A stretch of 64,000 bases of DNA from Atherinomorus stipes. Its lineage: Eukaryota; Chordata; Actinopteri; Atheriniformes; Atherinidae. Positions 61,277 to 64,000 of the stretch are shown one piece after another. The DNA lies in contig JALJCO010008632.1 of the NCBI GenBank assembly GCA_023101725.1, positions 1 through 64,000 on the forward strand, written 5' to 3'. The position numbers and the translations under genes were made by a program. Positions within the stretch are counted from its first letter, which is position 1; each line of letters starts with the position of its first letter. The notes beneath the pieces were generated by a model. That model worked only from the letters and a program-made list of their open reading frames with translations. It did no database searches and was not told the origin of the DNA.

Positions 61277-61685
61277 TTAATAAAAAACTGTTTGGGCCAA
61301 ATGCTGCAGGAGAAGTGTCCACTGCGCTGTTCTGTTTACAGTATGGATGTTGTTTTTCTACGATGCTTCGGTTCTGTTCTGATCCTCTTTGTGGGAATAA
61401 AAAAACATTGACTCTTTTAACATAAAGTAATGTCTTTTACTATTTTCTCTAAATTACGTTGTAGTATTAATATGACTATCGATAAATATTTGTATCAATA
61501 AGGAGTATCGATATTGGTGTCAGTGATAAAATCATAGCAATATGCATCCCTAGTTATAATTAATGTAGCTGTTATAAGGTTACATATTTCATTTACATTT
61601 AGTAATACAAGAAAATCCAGTGGTAGTGAGGAAAAAGCAAGTGGCTGTTTTTGAGGTTCTTCATAATCAAGCGTATTGTGTAAAC

Positions 61686-61869
61686 CAAGGTTCTTCAATT
61701 TGGTCCTACACGAGCGGCAATCCTGCAGGTTTTTAGTGTGTCCCTGCTCAGACACACCTGACTCAAGTTAAACGGATCCATCAGTCAATGATGTTCAGGA
61801 CAATGATTCAATAATCTGAGTCAGGTGTGTTTGAGGAGGGGCACATTGAAAAACTGTAGGGGAACCCTG
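61686..61869. mobile_element. hAT-type MITE (184 bp) with perfect 8-bp duplication
   Basis: Ends CAAGGTTCTTCAATTTGG and ...TAGGGGAACCCTG (imperfect inverted repeats); GTGTAAAC flanks both sides (61678-61685, 61870-61877). Internal pattern ATCCTGCAGGT / CACACCTGACTC as in the other three copies. Confidence 0.85.
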
Positions 61870-61977
61870 GTGTAAACAAACTCGCATTTAAGGGGATAAA
61901 TATTTTTAAAGGAATGGATTTTTTTTCTACAAATGACAAGAATGAAAGTTATTTAAAACATTTACGCTGTAAAAGTA

Positions 61978-62032
61978 AAAAAAAAAAAAGCAAAGAAAAT
62001 AAATATACATATATATATATATATATATATTA
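61978..62032. repeat. poly(A) and TA/CATA microsatellite
   Basis: A-run at ~61978-61989 and an (AT)n run at ~62007-62031. Confidence 0.9.
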
Positions 62033-62934
62033 GGAGGAGGCTATTTTTGGCCACGAACAAACCAAAAGGGTAGGAAATTCCAAGAAATCCCAAGGGTTAA
62101 TGATAGTTGATAAACTAATGTGAGTGTCTTTCAGTCCTAACTTGTGTAATCTGATTCAGGCCTGTATGAAGGCACAGATACTTTCTGCATGTTTGCAATT
62201 CCTCAAGAGCTTTTGGCACTGTACCAAAGTTTAACAATGGCTGCAGGGATTGTCTTGTGACGGTCACACAGCTCTCTCTCCTCTGCTAAAATTCCTAACA
62301 GCCAGTGAGGGAACTGTTTGAATTAGTGTAAGATATGATAAGTTCTGTATGTTGAAGAGGAACCAGAAACAGGAATCAGTGTGCTATAATGTCAGCCTTT
62401 AGCACCCCCACCAAAGACCAACCAGAATGTTCAGTAACTGCAATGAGTTAAAAACGTCTTTGTTCCAGCTTGTATATATGCCCAGCCCTGTTCTCTGGAA
62501 AGCAAGCTGGAAGTACCTGTGGGATGGGTGAAACAGGCATTTCTGTAGAAATGCCTTTTTGTCCCCCATGTGCACCATGTCACAGGTGGATCTAAAAGAA
62601 GCTTAAAGATAAAAACACCCATGACTTACAAAAATAGGCTGATTTGAAATCAAGTACACTTAACAGTTGTAGCACATTGTGATAAATAAACAGGTGATGT
62701 CAGCAGGAGCTTGGGGTCGTAATTTGGTACAAAACCAAAAAGCCAAATCTGTTAGAGGCAAAGATGGATGGTGAATGTCTAATGTATCCACATTATGCCT
62801 GAGAAAAATGAAATTTCATTGAAGGGATTTACATTTTTCTCTGTACACTGCAGAATATTACAAATGTAGAAATTCTGGAGTAATTTACGTGAATAAAGGA
62901 CAAGTGAAAAAGTCTAATCTTGACCAACACCATC
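62033..62934. other. unassigned stretch
   Basis: No gene or named repeat seen. Confidence 0.4.
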
Positions 62935-64000
62935 AGGGTTCTACAGTGTTATGGGATTGGATCACATTTCTGGTGGTATGGGATTAGTTTGGGGTTCTTT
63001 GGTTGTATGGACTTGGATCAGGGTATTGTGGTTTTATTGACTTGGATCAGGGCTCTGTGGTGGAATGGGGGTTGAATCAGGGTTCTGTGGCTGGTGTTGG
63101 GGTTGGATCAGGGCTCTGTGGTGGAATGGGGTTGGATCAGGGTTCTGTGGCTGGTGTTGGGGTTGGATCAGGGTTCTTTGGCTGGTATTGGGGTTGGATC
63201 AGGGCTCTGTGGTGGAATGGGGGTTGGATCAGGGTTCTGTGGTGGTATTGGGGTTGGATCAGGGCTCTGTGGTGGATATGGGGGTTGGATCAGGGTTCTG
63301 TGGCTGGTATTGGGGTTGGATCAGGGTTCTGTGGCTGGTATTGGGGTTGGATCAGGGCTCTGTGGTGGAATGGGGGTTGGATCAGGGTTCTGTGGTGGAA
63401 TGGGGGTTGGATCAGGGTTCTGTGGTGGTATTGGGGTTGGATCAGGGTTCTGTGGTGGAATGGGGGTTGGAATCAGGGTTCTGTGGTGATATGGGGGCTG
63501 GAATAAGGGTTCTGTGGTGATATGGGGGTTGGATCAGGGTTCTGTGGTGATATGGGGGCTGGAATAAGGGTTCTGTGGTGATATGGGGGTTGGATCAGGG
63601 TTCTGTGGCTGGTATTGGGGTTGGAATCAGGGTTCTGTGGTGGAATGGATCAGGGTTCTGTGGTAATATTGGGGTTGGAATCAGGGTTCTGTGGTGGAAT
63701 GGGGGTTGGATCAGGGTTCTGTGGTGGAATGGGGGTTGGATCAGGGTTCTGTGGTGATATGGGGGTTGGATCAGGGTTCTGTGGCTGGTATTGGGGTTGG
63801 AATCAGGGTTCTGTGGTGGAATGGATCAGGGTTCTGTGGTAATATAGGGGTTGGAATCAGGGTTCTGTGGTGGAATGGGGAGTTGGATCAGGGTTCTGTG
63901 GTGATATAGGGGTTGGATCAGGGTTCTGTGGTGGAATGGGGGTTGGAATCAGGGTTCTGTGGTGATATGGGGGTTGAATCAGGGTTCTGTGGCTGGTATT
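62935..64000. repeat. minisatellite, ~30-bp units, runs off the window
   Basis: More than 30 tandem units built on GGTTGGATCAGGGTTCTGTG, followed by one of three short variants (GTGGAATGG, GCTGGTATT, GTGATATGG). Early units at 62935-63060 are more diverged. Units near 30 bp hold all three plus-strand frames open over long stretches; the Trp/Gly-rich products are not credible genes. The array continues past 64000. Confidence 0.93.

Noticed and set aside
63003..63909. Overlapping Gly/Trp-rich frames, up to 167 codons
   Set aside because: All three forward frames are open over the same tandem repeat, which is a repeat property.
62935..64000. CRISPR-like array
   Set aside because: The variable parts are only three recurring variants and not unique spacers.

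Overview
The window looks like non-coding, repeat-dominated DNA from a ray-finned fish. The reasons are a dense mix of Tc1-like, hAT, PIF/Harbinger-type, piggyBac/TTAA-type and pogo DNA transposon debris, L2-like and other fish-type LINE tails, and a tRNA-headed SINE of the kind common in teleosts. I recognise no host protein-coding exon, tRNA, rRNA, CRISPR array or operon. Almost every open frame is short and chance-like, or is created by low-complexity sequence.

Layout: 0-9.9 kb holds scattered MITEs (TTAA type, hAT type with 8-bp duplications, a TTA-flanked Harbinger type) and a 44-bp-arm palindrome. 10.6-11.2 kb is a minisatellite. 13.1-17.9 kb is a nest: a TTAA-type element carrying a LINE tail and a Harbinger MITE, then a LINE split by a tRNA-like SINE head, then an antisense L2-like LINE whose reverse-transcriptase frame is split by a ~470-bp poly(A) tract. 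19.8-21.0 kb has a broken THAP-domain start and a long-TIR element with a Harbinger MITE inside it. 23.5-29.1 kb has a TTAA element, an hAT element containing a SINE with a 10-bp duplication, a Tc1 tail and a second SINE. 30.4-31.9 kb is a second copy of the repeat at 0.8-1.5 kb, with two extra insertions. 33.6-41.1 kb has a LINE tail on a microsatellite, a truncated Tc1-like element, a foldback element with octamer repeats, an ORF1-like remnant and the best-preserved transposase of the window (40.15-41.03 kb). 42.0-43.7 kb is a poly(A)-tailed retroelement with a very G-rich segment; a truncated antisense copy at 53.4-54.0 kb has a perfect 14-bp target duplication. 45.1-46.9 kb is an internally deleted pogo-like gene whose PHD-like finger is split by a MITE. 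49.7-53.0 kb is another nest, including a Tc1 relic split by two MITEs with exact duplications. 55.9-57.1 kb is a piggyBac transposase pseudogene with its C-terminal Cys-rich finger. 58.0-60.6 kb looks like a two-layer nest, 60.7-61.9 kb holds two MITEs, and 62.9 kb to the window end is a second minisatellite.

Nothing here works together as a pathway. The main value of the window is as an insertion record: several target-site duplications are exact, and several empty sites can be read from a second copy in the same window. Element classes are inferred from terminal sequence, duplication length and protein motifs read by eye; no database search was run.
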